From contig JADZAP010000042.1 in the NCBI GenBank assembly GCA_020852705.1, positions 58,423 through 122,422 on the forward strand: a stretch of 64,000 bases of DNA. The letters are read 5' to 3'. A program made the translations under genes and the position numbers. The DNA comes from Ignavibacteria bacterium. GTDB taxonomy: Bacteria > Bacteroidota > Ignavibacteria > Tepidaquicellales > OLB5. Positions 1 through 8,393 of this stretch are shown piece after piece; the first letter of the stretch is position 1, and the number at the start of each line of letters is the position of its first letter. The notes under the pieces are model-generated. The model saw only the letters and a program-made list of their open reading frames with translations. It had not been told where the DNA came from and searched no databases.

Positions 1-331
1 TATCATAAATGCAGGGATATATCTTTAGATTTTTATTTAAAGAAAACTGGAATGAAAATGTATCATTTACATGTGCACTAAAAAAATTTTTTGTACCAAT
101 ATTATAAGTATCAGTTTCACAGTAAACCCTGCCGGATGATCTTAAGATCTGCTTTAGGGTTATGCTGTTATCAGAATAAAAAATATATGGTCCGTCAAAA
201 TCTGCTTTAGATATATCAGAGCTATCGCTGTATAAATTTGTTTTTTCGGGCTGAAAACTGTACATAGTGAAATTGAAAAATATAAAATTTAATTGAAATA
301 AAATTAGATATTTCAATTTAATATTTTTCAT
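1..331 (-). CDS. Secreted protein, N-terminal part only; possibly a calcineurin-like phosphoesterase
   Basis: An open frame runs without a stop from an ATG at 329-331 (minus strand) to the window edge, giving at least 110 residues; the rest lies outside. It begins with a Lys-containing n-region and a hydrophobic stretch, so it is probably exported. A DGPYIFY motif near residue 50 recalls the N-terminal domain I associate with secreted metallophosphoesterases of Bacteroidota, but the catalytic part is not in the window. It points the same way as the M1 peptidase gene upstream of it (39 bp gap), so the two may be cotranscribed. Existence is fairly safe, function is a guess. Confidence 0.5.
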   Translation of the reverse strand, partial: MKNIKLKYLILFQLNFIFFNFTMYSFQPEKTNLYSDSSDISKADFDGPYIFYSDNSITLKQILRSSGRVYCETDTYNIGTKNFFSAHVNDTFSFQFSLNKNLKIYPCIYD

Positions 332-370
332 TAATTTTTAAAAATTATTTATGCTGAGTAAAATTGAAAT

Positions 371-2413
371 TTATTTTACTACAACCATCTTTTTAACATT
401 TTTATATAGAACTGATCCGTTTTCTGTTGTTGCAGTAATTGAATAATAATACACCCCGGAAGCAAGTTTAGCTGCATCAAAATCAGCAGTATATTTTCCT
501 GGTTCGCATAAGCCGCGGTATATCTCTGTAACTTCTTTGCCTGTAACATCATATACTGTTAATATTACATTTGAACGTTTAGGTATATCAAATTTAATAT
601 TAGTAGCTGGATTAAATGGATTTGGAAAATTCTGGCTAAGAGAAAAAACTTTTGGTATATCACCAGTATTTACAGATATTCCTAATGTTCCGGGAACTGT
701 ACCTGCAACAGTTGTTCCCTGTTTAAGTACAATATCATTTGCGGGATCAAACGCAAAAGCAGTTGGCTGCCTGTTAAATGTCCATATCCAAATTTGGTTA
801 TTTGAAGTGTTATCAATTCTGAAAGTTGTATCAGGACCTGAGGAAAAAGTAATTCTCACAGTCAACGGCATTCTGTGAAATGGTGAATTTGATTGTGTTT
901 GCTTTGCCTGAAAACCAACATTCCAGCTGCCGTTACCAAGGTCAGCAAACTGATACAGATTTGCATAAACCGGATGATTTGGCTGTTTAACCCACTCATC
1001 TATAAACCAGGTTAAATCCTGCCCTGAAACCTGACTTATCTTAGCTGTAAAATCATCTGTTGCTGCATTTTTATATTTAAAATCTGTTGTATCCATTGTA
1101 TAACCCCGCAAACAGTTAAAGAAAACATTTGTGTCATTGAGTACATACCTTAACATATGAAGCACACATGCACCTTTATAATATGTTATAGCAGTGTTAT
1201 ACAAAGTATTAACATCGGGAGTTACAACTGCCCATTGCGGATTATAAATAGGCCACCCCGGATTACTGTTAAGGTAACCTGTAGCTGTACTGTTTATATC
1301 ATTTTTATAAGCAGTATAACCGCTGGTTTTTTCAAGCCACAATGATTCACAATAAGTTGCAAAACCTTCATTAAGCCAAACATCAGCCCACGTTGCACAA
1401 GTTACCATATCCCCAAACCACTGATGACCAAACTCATGCGATATCAGATTTTCATTCCAGCAGTTTGGGCATAATGTTGTTAAGGTTTGATTTTCCATAC
1501 CCGCCCAGCTAAAGCCCGGTGCAGGTGCGGTTGCAAATCCGTTCTTTTCAAATCCATGTTCCCCGAACTTTTGGGAATAGTATGTTATCATATTCAACAG
1601 CGTATTTTGCATTGCTGCCGGATTTTCACCAGTGTTAAAATAAAATCTCAGCGGAATGCTATCCGAAGGATTTGATAATTTATGCCAGTAAGAAATATTC
1701 AGATTATAATTCACCTTTCCTGTTAATACCACTAAATACGTTGCAACAGGATCACGGCTTATCCAATGATAGTTAAGACTATCGCCGCTAACAGTTGAAT
1801 CTGCAAGTCTGCCGTTGGAACCAATTTTTACATTAGCCGGGACTTTTACTGTCATATCTACCGTAGCTTTATCATACGGTTTATCCCAACAAGGAAACCA
1901 TTTGCGTGCTCCTTCAGGGGGAGCATCTGTAAAAAATCCGCCATTGCCTGTATATATTGCATAATCCACTACATTGTTATGCGAATAATTTACCTGTACT
2001 TCAGTTACTTCACCCGGATTATACACTCGGTTAAGCACAATATTCAAAATGTTTCCCGTATGTGTAAATGATACACCGCTTAAACCAACCGAGCTGACTA
2101 CTATTGATGTATTTATTGCATTCAGATTTATTGAGCTAAGTGCAGTATCTATACGGAATTTTACAATAACACTTCCCGTAAATGATCTGGGATAAGGTGA
2201 GAGAAAACAGCTTCTGATATCAAGATTCAGTTTATAGTCCAAAACATCAAATGTGTGTCTTGGGGTGTTAGGTGAATCTCCCTGAAAAAATGATCCGGGC
2301 AGATTCATTTTTCTGTGTGAGCAAAGCTCACTTCCTTTTTGCATATTGATTTGTGAAAATACAATACCTGCTGAAAAGAATAATGCTAGCAAAACTGATA
2401 AAATTTTATTCAT
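371..2413 (-). CDS. Secreted M1-family zinc aminopeptidase with T9SS sorting domain
   Basis: Encodes 680 residues. A signal peptide (about residues 1-20) is followed by an aminopeptidase-N-like beta domain and a gluzincin catalytic domain: GMEN substrate-binding motif, then HEFGH with a glutamate 18 residues after the second histidine (HExxH-x18-E). These are the zinc ligands and general base of family M1, which removes N-terminal amino acids from peptides. The last 80 or so residues carry the NFPNPFNP...FDIP...VYDVTG pattern of type A T9SS C-terminal sorting domains, so the enzyme is probably exported across the outer membrane and released or surface-anchored. Likely role: digestion of external protein. 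Confidence 0.9.
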   Translation of the reverse strand: MNKILSVLLALFFSAGIVFSQINMQKGSELCSHRKMNLPGSFFQGDSPNTPRHTFDVLDYKLNLDIRSCFLSPYPRSFTGSVIVKFRIDTALSSINLNAINTSIVVSSVGLSGVSFTHTGNILNIVLNRVYNPGEVTEVQVNYSHNNVVDYAIYTGNGGFFTDAPPEGARKWFPCWDKPYDKATVDMTVKVPANVKIGSNGRLADSTVSGDSLNYHWISRDPVATYLVVLTGKVNYNLNISYWHKLSNPSDSIPLRFYFNTGENPAAMQNTLLNMITYYSQKFGEHGFEKNGFATAPAPGFSWAGMENQTLTTLCPNCWNENLISHEFGHQWFGDMVTCATWADVWLNEGFATYCESLWLEKTSGYTAYKNDINSTATGYLNSNPGWPIYNPQWAVVTPDVNTLYNTAITYYKGACVLHMLRYVLNDTNVFFNCLRGYTMDTTDFKYKNAATDDFTAKISQVSGQDLTWFIDEWVKQPNHPVYANLYQFADLGNGSWNVGFQAKQTQSNSPFHRMPLTVRITFSSGPDTTFRIDNTSNNQIWIWTFNRQPTAFAFDPANDIVLKQGTTVAGTVPGTLGISVNTGDIPKVFSLSQNFPNPFNPATNIKFDIPKRSNVILTVYDVTGKEVTEIYRGLCEPGKYTADFDAAKLASGVYYYSITATTENGSVLYKNVKKMVVVK

Positions 2414-2608
2414 AGCAAAAATTAAATATTATTTGAACAATTTATATTAATAAATATGACTTCGTTTTTAGAAAACCGTTAATTCTAAGCATCACAATGT
2501 TTAAACTGTAAGATAATATTTTTGAATTGAAAGATACATAGATTTTTGAGCAATTTATATTAATTTTACGTTATAATCAATTAATATTTAATTGAAAATC
2601 AAAAAAAT

Positions 2609-2995
2609 ATGAAAAGATTTAATCCAATTAAAGCAGATCCAAAAAAGACACGTTTAATTGAAGTTTTTGAAAACTCATTTCCAAACCGCAACTATTTAAT
2701 AGTACATAAAGCCAATGAATTCACATCAATTTGCCCAAAAACCGGACAGCCTGATTTTGGTGTGATAACAATTTCATATATTGCAGCAAAAAAGTGTGTT
2801 GAGCTTAAATCATTAAAATATTACTTACAATCTTATCGCAATGAAGGGATATTTTATGAAAATGTAACCAACAGAATTCTTGAGGATCTTGCTGCAATAC
2901 TTAAGCCAAAATGGATGGAAGTAAAAGGCGAGTTTTCAATAAGAGGCGGGGTAAGCTCAACAATTATTGCCCGATACGGAAAATTTAAAAACTAA
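2609..2995 (+). CDS. queF: NADPH-dependent 7-cyano-7-deazaguanine reductase (QueF)
   Basis: Encodes 128 residues, typical of the short YkvM-type QueF. It reduces preQ0 nitrile to preQ1 amine in queuosine tRNA modification in the cytoplasm. The nucleophilic cysteine sits in SICPKTGQPDFG (Cys42) with the catalytic aspartate seven residues later (Asp49), the family spacing, and the VELKSLKYYLQSYRNEG segment is the substrate-binding QueF motif. It stands alone; the nearest neighbours are unrelated secreted proteins. A degraded copy of its last third lies at 8211-8373, evidence of a local duplication. Confidence 0.93.
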   Translation: MKRFNPIKADPKKTRLIEVFENSFPNRNYLIVHKANEFTSICPKTGQPDFGVITISYIAAKKCVELKSLKYYLQSYRNEGIFYENVTNRILEDLAAILKPKWMEVKGEFSIRGGVSSTIIARYGKFKN

Positions 2996-3040
2996 AACTG
3001 CTGATAACATTAATACAGCTGTAAATTTAAGGATTTATTT

Positions 3041-3108
3041 GAAATAGATTTGGTGAAAAATTTTATCATAATCCTTTATGTGTCCAACGCTTTACCTCTT
3101 TTGCTACA
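3041..3108 (-). pseudogene. Remnant of a 515-residue-family gene behind queF
   Basis: These roughly 68 bases match, with scattered substitutions, 8590-8660 inside the intact minus-strand gene at 8394-9941. They directly follow queF, at a junction where the heptamer TTATTTG is shared with both ends of the sequence missing relative to the other copy (8367-8373 and 8584-8590). No coding capacity remains. It is the counterpart of the queF remnant at 8211-8373. Confidence 0.75.
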
Positions 3109-3132
3109 ACTAAAACTACATAAGTAAAATAA

Positions 3133-3160
3133 AAAAGTCCTGTTTCTCAACAGGACTTTT
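3133..3160. terminator. Bidirectional intrinsic terminator
   Basis: AAAAGTCCTG and CAGGACTTTT form a perfect 10-bp stem around an 8-nt loop, with A-rich sequence on the left and T-rich sequence on the right. It can end both queF (plus) and the propeller gene at 3182 (minus). Confidence 0.8.
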
Positions 3161-3181
3161 AATTCACTATTTCACACTTCT

Positions 3182-4753
3182 CTATTTGATTAACACCATC
3201 TTCTTCACATCAATAAACGATTCTGTTTCCAATTTATAAAAATACATTCCGCTCGAAAACTGTGATGCATCAAACGTTGTTTCATATCTTCCTGCGTTTA
3301 ATTGTTCATTGAGAAGAACAGCAACCTCTCTTCCAAGCAAATCATACACAACCAATTTTGTAAATGACTGTTTAGGTATATCAAACTTAATCAGCGTTGA
3401 AGGATTAAACGGATTTGGAAAGTTACTATAAAGTTTATATGTTTCAGGAATTTCACTGTTAATGGGATTTATTCCGACCAAACCTGTTCTGAAATTCCAT
3501 ATAGATGAATATGGACTTGTCCCGCCAACATTGGTTGCATTAACACGCCAGTAATACAGGTTGTTATTTTGCAACAAACCCGGCGCCACCTGATATTGAG
3601 CAATAGAAATGTTTGATGAATCAATTATTGTTGAGCTAAATGTATTTTCTAGTGAAAGCTGAACCCTGTAAGACGTTGCTGATGATAAGCTATCCCAGTC
3701 AAGTAAAGGTGTTAAACTTTGTCCTGTTGAACTATTGGGAGGTGAAATTAAGGTCGGAGCAACCGGTGGTGTCACACCGCTGCCATTAGATGTTTTTAAT
3801 ATCATTGCTGAATTATCATTAAAATGTCCTACGCACCATCCTGTGTTATTCCCCGAAAACGAAATATCAGAAATCCAGGGACTCTGCAAGTCGAGATTTT
3901 GCTGAACCCAGGTAACTCCGCTGTTAGTAGTTTTGAACAAACCATTATCAACGAATCTACTAACCCAACCTGAGTTTACGTCATGAAAAAAAAGTCCGGT
4001 ACCAAAATAACTTCCCGGAAGTCCAGAGGATACTTGTATCCAGTTAAAACCACCGTTAGTAGTTTTTATTACATCGCTGCTGTATCCATATCCTATGTTC
4101 TCCGACAACATAATCATTTTCCAGGGTCCGCCACCGGAAATAGTTGTCCATGTGAAGCCGCGGTTAGTAGTTTTTGAAAAAATTCCCGGATAACCGGAAA
4201 CCCAACCTGTTTGGTCGTTAATAAAGTAAATTGATTCTATATCTGTTTGACCCGGCACGCCAAAAGTGTTCCATGTTCTTCCGCCGGTTGTTGATACGCT
4301 AAAGCCATTGCTGTATCTGTAAGTCATAAAACCAACAGTATCCTGATTCTGGTTTATCATAAACTGCATTCCGGTTACTCTTGGCCCACTAGGTCCGGGG
4401 AAATAGACCCATGAACCGCCAGAATTTGTAGATTTAAAATATCCTCCTCTCCACCAGATACTTGCATAGCACATTTCAGTTGTAGGCCATGACCAATGTG
4501 AGAACGCTGAATCTCCGTGAGCAACATGATTATGGGTAACGAACCAGTTTGTTCCTCCGTTGGTTGTTTTTATAATCTGGAAGTCTGTCATCGCATAAAC
4601 CAGATTAGAGTTTACGGCATATACTTTATGCACGTCTCCAACGGCAGGGCTACTTTGTGATACCCACGTTATTTGCGATTTCAGATTTACCGATAGGAAA
4701 AAAGATAACAAAGTTAATAAAAAAATAAATACTTTCATTTTTTGTTTCTCCAA
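3182..4753 (-). CDS. Secreted YCF48/BNR-type beta-propeller with fibronectin III and T9SS domain
   Basis: Encodes 523 residues: a signal peptide, then several repeats of the form TTNGGxxW and SGxTW at roughly 40-residue spacing (residues about 60-330), which are the Asp-box-like repeats of YCF48/BNR propellers. A fibronectin type III-like segment follows (about 335-425, beginning PPVAPTLISP), then a C-terminal sorting domain with NFPNPFNP and FDIP. It is exported by the type IX system and probably sits on the cell surface. The repeats give binding surfaces but do not reveal a ligand; an enzyme is unlikely. Confidence 0.85.
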   Translation of the reverse strand: MEKQKMKVFIFLLTLLSFFLSVNLKSQITWVSQSSPAVGDVHKVYAVNSNLVYAMTDFQIIKTTNGGTNWFVTHNHVAHGDSAFSHWSWPTTEMCYASIWWRGGYFKSTNSGGSWVYFPGPSGPRVTGMQFMINQNQDTVGFMTYRYSNGFSVSTTGGRTWNTFGVPGQTDIESIYFINDQTGWVSGYPGIFSKTTNRGFTWTTISGGGPWKMIMLSENIGYGYSSDVIKTTNGGFNWIQVSSGLPGSYFGTGLFFHDVNSGWVSRFVDNGLFKTTNSGVTWVQQNLDLQSPWISDISFSGNNTGWCVGHFNDNSAMILKTSNGSGVTPPVAPTLISPPNSSTGQSLTPLLDWDSLSSATSYRVQLSLENTFSSTIIDSSNISIAQYQVAPGLLQNNNLYYWRVNATNVGGTSPYSSIWNFRTGLVGINPINSEIPETYKLYSNFPNPFNPSTLIKFDIPKQSFTKLVVYDLLGREVAVLLNEQLNAGRYETTFDASQFSSGMYFYKLETESFIDVKKMVLIK

Positions 4754-4816
4754 TATATTTTATAAATTCAAAATTACAATATGATTTGTAACATTAATTT
4801 TGGTTTTTTTACATTT

Positions 4817-4990
4817 TTAAACTTTACTTTTTTTCAATTCCTTATACAGTTTTTCGCATGCCTTTGTAATTACCGTATCCTGGTCCGCGTTCAGGATAAT
4901 TTGTATTTTATCTATAAGTTTATGAGTGGTATTTTTCAACCTGTAACCCTTGGATGATTTTTTTGTTTTTATTTTTCTTATTAATACCAT
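4817..4990 (-). CDS. Small basic protein, possibly a ribbon-helix-helix-like regulator
   Basis: Encodes 57 residues, starting MVLIRKIKTKK and ending KKSKV. After a Lys-rich head it has a short strand-like stretch (GYRLKN) and two predicted helices (THKLIDKIQIIL and DQDTVITKACEKLYKELKK), an arrangement reminiscent of small RHH/CopG-type DNA-binding proteins. I do not recognise an exact family. The frame is closed and codon use is like its neighbours. Just upstream of its start is a perfect 8-bp inverted repeat (5001-5028), as expected for an autoregulator operator. The gene may be real and regulatory, but the call rests on one sequence only. Confidence 0.5.
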   Translation of the reverse strand: MVLIRKIKTKKSSKGYRLKNTTHKLIDKIQIILNADQDTVITKACEKLYKELKKSKV

Positions 4991-5000
4991 ATTTTTTTAA

Positions 5001-5028
5001 TGCACGTTTAGTTGCTCAAGAACGTGCA
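5001..5028. promoter_or_regulatory. Inverted repeat, candidate operator
   Basis: TGCACGTT and AACGTGCA are exact reverse complements separated by 12 bases. The repeat lies 10 bases upstream of the start of the 57-residue gene and in the divergent region before the gene at 5204, so a protein bound there could control both. Confidence 0.45.
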
Positions 5029-5203
5029 CAAACATAGCACATTGAAATAAGGTTTTGCAAAGAAAGTTTTTTGTAATTATTGACAGGATTTGCAGAATTA
5101 CAATGTGTTTTAAACCTTTATAATTTATGATTTTACACTAATTTTATCGTTTTTTAATATATTTAAGGTAGGTATATTGTTGCAGAAAAACCGGAGGTTA
5201 TAA

Positions 5204-6688
5204 ATGCAAAAAAGTAAACTGATAACTTTACTCAGAACTTTTTCTAATAAAGAAATGAAAGAGTTCGAAAAATTTATTTCTGCATCTTACTTCAACAAAG
5301 GCAGAAATTATTTGCCGCTGTATAATGCATTAAAGCCATTCTACCCAACTTTTGATAATCCAAAATTTACTGAGGCGAATATATTTAAGAAAGTATATCC
5401 TTCACAAAAATATGATAAACGGAAATTATCAACTTTTCGATCTATGATTTCAAGAATGAACGAAATGACTGAGAAGTTTATAGTATATAACAAATTCGAA
5501 TCAGGTAAATTAAGTTATTATTTTAATAGTTGTCTTACTGAAGAATACATACATATTAATCAGTATGTATTTGCTCTTAAATCCGGTTTGTATAACTCTG
5601 AAGAAATTGATGATGAAGAAAACAAAGAAAACTTTTTTTATAAACGGCTTCATGCAAACATATTGCTTTCGGCAGTTTATATGTACCAGTCAAAATATAA
5701 AGATAAAATTGTGTACCCCCTTAAGAACTCTATCCTATACTTGTATGGTTATATATTTGAGCTGCTTTCATGGTTTCATAACGAATACCGTATAAATATT
5801 CGTAACCGTAATTTAACAATAAATGGTGATGAACTTGTAATGCATTTTATAAAAACATTTGATATTGCTCTTTTTGATAAAGAATGTGAAACGGACAAAT
5901 ATGAAACAAAAAATAAAATATTAATTTACTATTATTACCTGTATTCCTTTATTGAAGAAAACGAAAATGATAGCTTATTAAATGCAATTGATATTTATAT
6001 AAAGATTTTTAATAATATCTCACGATTGGATAAAAATAATTTTTATACTATTTTGCTTAACAGATGTATAGGAAAAAAAACCGCAAGCAAATTGTATTAT
6101 GAAAAGGGAAATGAGTTAATAGACTTTGTCTGGTCAAGAGGAATAACTAGTGAAAGTGCCTCAATAGATATATCCCCCGAGAAATATTTAGCGGTTTTTC
6201 ATTTTAAATTTCAATCATTGGATGGTATTGGTTTAAGCTCTTTTGTTTCCAATTACTGTGATAAGATATCAACAAAATTTAGTGAAGTAGTAAAAAATTA
6301 TTCGTTGAATTGTATATTATTTAAGGAACAACAATATGATAAATGCCTGAAAAATCTCTCTAAAAAACCTATTGAAGATTTGTTTAACCTTAAGACATAC
6401 AGGTACCAACTAAAGCTCTGCTGTTTATATGAATTGAAATATTATGAATCTGTATTTTCTGAGGTTGATTCATTTGAACACTTTTTAAGAAAAAATAAAT
6501 TTATCTCAGAAACAATTAAGGCCGGTTGTATGAAGTTTCTAAATGCAATTAAAATATTAGCAAAATTGCAAACTCGGGAATTTGTAATTAAAAAATTGCA
6601 AGGTAAAGAAATTCTGGATTCAACTCAAAACTTAGTTTGGGGGTTTTGGTTCAAAGAAAAAATTAACCAATTGCATGCAAAAATCTAA
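5204..6688 (+). CDS. Hypothetical helical protein, Bacteroidota family with conserved N-terminal domain (copy 1)
   Basis: Encodes 494 residues with no signal peptide or membrane segment, rich in Lys, Asn, Phe and Tyr, and probably all helical. The first 95 or so residues (LITLLRTFSNKEMKEFEKFI, YFNKGRN, LKPFYPTFDNPKFTEANIF, YPSQKYD) are shared almost unchanged with the next gene, while the rest has diverged strongly; the C-terminal part looks like TPR-type helical repeats. A good ribosome site (GGAGG) lies 8 bases before the ATG. It overlaps the next gene by 14 bases, so the two are translationally coupled. I know such proteins as common, uncharacterised paralogues in Bacteroidota; no function can be assigned. 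Confidence 0.75.
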   Translation: MQKSKLITLLRTFSNKEMKEFEKFISASYFNKGRNYLPLYNALKPFYPTFDNPKFTEANIFKKVYPSQKYDKRKLSTFRSMISRMNEMTEKFIVYNKFESGKLSYYFNSCLTEEYIHINQYVFALKSGLYNSEEIDDEENKENFFYKRLHANILLSAVYMYQSKYKDKIVYPLKNSILYLYGYIFELLSWFHNEYRINIRNRNLTINGDELVMHFIKTFDIALFDKECETDKYETKNKILIYYYYLYSFIEENENDSLLNAIDIYIKIFNNISRLDKNNFYTILLNRCIGKKTASKLYYEKGNELIDFVWSRGITSESASIDISPEKYLAVFHFKFQSLDGIGLSSFVSNYCDKISTKFSEVVKNYSLNCILFKEQQYDKCLKNLSKKPIEDLFNLKTYRYQLKLCCLYELKYYESVFSEVDSFEHFLRKNKFISETIKAGCMKFLNAIKILAKLQTREFVIKKLQGKEILDSTQNLVWGFWFKEKINQLHAKI

Positions 6689-8159
6689 ACTAATAACTCT
6701 TCTAAAAACTTTTTCTGAAGCAGAATTTAAAGAGTTTGAAAAATTTATTTCCGCTTCTTACTTTAATAAAGGCAGAAATTATCTGCCGCTGTATAAAGCA
6801 TTAAAACCATTCCACCCTAGTTTTGACAATCCAAAATTTACCGAAGAAAATATTTTCAAAAAAATATATCCAAAACAAAAATATGATAACAAGAAGTTAT
6901 CCACTTTCCGTTCAATGATTTCGAGAATGAATGAATTGGCATTTGAGTATATCACTTATAATGGATTGATTGAAAACAAAGCATTTAAAGATGCCGCTTA
7001 TTTAAAAGAACTGCGTACAAGAAAACTTAATAATTTATTTACTTCAGCTTATAAAATAATTACAAAAGATATAAATTTGGATAATTCCGGCCAAAATTAC
7101 TTTTTAAGAAAATTCTTTGTAGATACCGAAAAAGAAATATTTTTTGTTGAAGATAAAAATAAAAGTATAAGTAAATATCTTGAATCGCAAAAAAGCACTG
7201 AGGACTCGTTAATACTTTTCTTCCTGTCAGAACTCATTAGACACGTCCAATCACGTAAAATGAATTATGATAAAAATGCGGCTCGGTCAGATTTCAGTAT
7301 TAGTTTTTATGAAAGTTTTAATTACGATAAATTTCTTAACCTTATAAAAAATTCAACTTCAAGCGAAAATATCCTGATTAGTATTCTGTATTATTCAGCT
7401 AAACTGGATAATGATTTCAATGACAGCGAAAGTTATGAGAATCTTAAGACACTTCTTGCAAAACATAAAAACAGTTTAAATATTGGACTATTCTATTCCG
7501 CTGCCTCGCGTCTTATGAACTGCGGTTTATTTCAGAATAAAGGCAACGTTAGTTATTACAAAAACGATTATCTGAATTTTTACGAAGTGCTGCTAATGAA
7601 AGCATTAACTGAAAAGAATTTGAACTTTATGAGTAATACATTACTTAATAGTAAAGCAGTTTATAATTGCGTTAAAATATGTATAAAGCAGAATCAGTTA
7701 AACCGCCTGGATAATTTCATTAAATCTTACTCAAAATATTTCCAGCCAGAGATAAAAAAAGACGCAGTAATTTTCTCTGAGGGCTCACTAGAATTTGCCA
7801 AAGGTAATTATGAAAAATCACTGTCAATTTTAAGCAAAAGTGAATTTACAATCCCTATGATTGTAAAAGAAATAAAAATTATGAAAATGAAATCCTGTTA
7901 TGAACTGGATTGCTTCGATTTGTTGTTTGGAGAAATAGATACTTACAGACACTATCTTTCAACCACATCGGGTATTCCTGAAGACAGCATAGATAGTGAT
8001 AGAATCTTTCTTAAATTACTTCGTCGTCTAGCAAAATTAAAAGAAACTCCAAATCAGGATGATATTTCCAATTTGAAAACAGACATTAGTAAGCTCAAGT
8101 ATAAAACTTTCCACACTGATTGGATAATTGAGAAAGTTAATATTATATCAAGATTTTGA
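6675..8159 (+). CDS. Hypothetical helical protein, same family (copy 2)
   Basis: Encodes 494 residues, the same length as the preceding gene. The N-terminal roughly 95 residues are nearly identical to copy 1 (for example KEFEKFISASYFNKGRNYLPLY), whereas the remaining 400 share only a helical, repeat-like character. The ATG lies inside the end of copy 1 (14-base overlap). Such a conserved head with a variable body suggests a shared partner bound by the head and a diverging specificity region, but this is inference. No catalytic motif is visible. Confidence 0.75.
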   Translation: MQKSKLITLLKTFSEAEFKEFEKFISASYFNKGRNYLPLYKALKPFHPSFDNPKFTEENIFKKIYPKQKYDNKKLSTFRSMISRMNELAFEYITYNGLIENKAFKDAAYLKELRTRKLNNLFTSAYKIITKDINLDNSGQNYFLRKFFVDTEKEIFFVEDKNKSISKYLESQKSTEDSLILFFLSELIRHVQSRKMNYDKNAARSDFSISFYESFNYDKFLNLIKNSTSSENILISILYYSAKLDNDFNDSESYENLKTLLAKHKNSLNIGLFYSAASRLMNCGLFQNKGNVSYYKNDYLNFYEVLLMKALTEKNLNFMSNTLLNSKAVYNCVKICIKQNQLNRLDNFIKSYSKYFQPEIKKDAVIFSEGSLEFAKGNYEKSLSILSKSEFTIPMIVKEIKIMKMKSCYELDCFDLLFGEIDTYRHYLSTTSGIPEDSIDSDRIFLKLLRRLAKLKETPNQDDISNLKTDISKLKYKTFHTDWIIEKVNIISRF

Positions 8160-8210
8160 GGCGGTTTTTTGAAACGGACGAGATGAAACAAAAAAGGAAC
8201 TAAGAAGACT

Positions 8211-8373
8211 TTAGGATCTTGCTGCAATACTTAAGCCAAAATGGTTGGAAGTAAAAGGAGAGTTTTCAATAAGAGGCGGGGTAAGCTCAACAGTAATTGC
8301 CTGATACGGAAAATTTAAAAACGAAAACTGCTGATAACAATAATACGGTAACAAAATTTAAGGATTTTATTTG
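8211..8373 (+). pseudogene. Truncated, inactivated 3' fragment of queF
   Basis: This stretch aligns base for base, with about 10% differences, to 2881-3041, i.e. the last 38 codons of queF plus its trailer. It has lost the catalytic N-terminal two thirds, including Cys42 and Asp49, and carries an in-frame TGA where intact queF has CGA (Arg). It lies just before the end of the intact 515-residue gene, mirroring the arrangement behind intact queF. Confidence 0.85.
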
Positions 8374-8393
8374 CATGATCATAATTGATTTAT

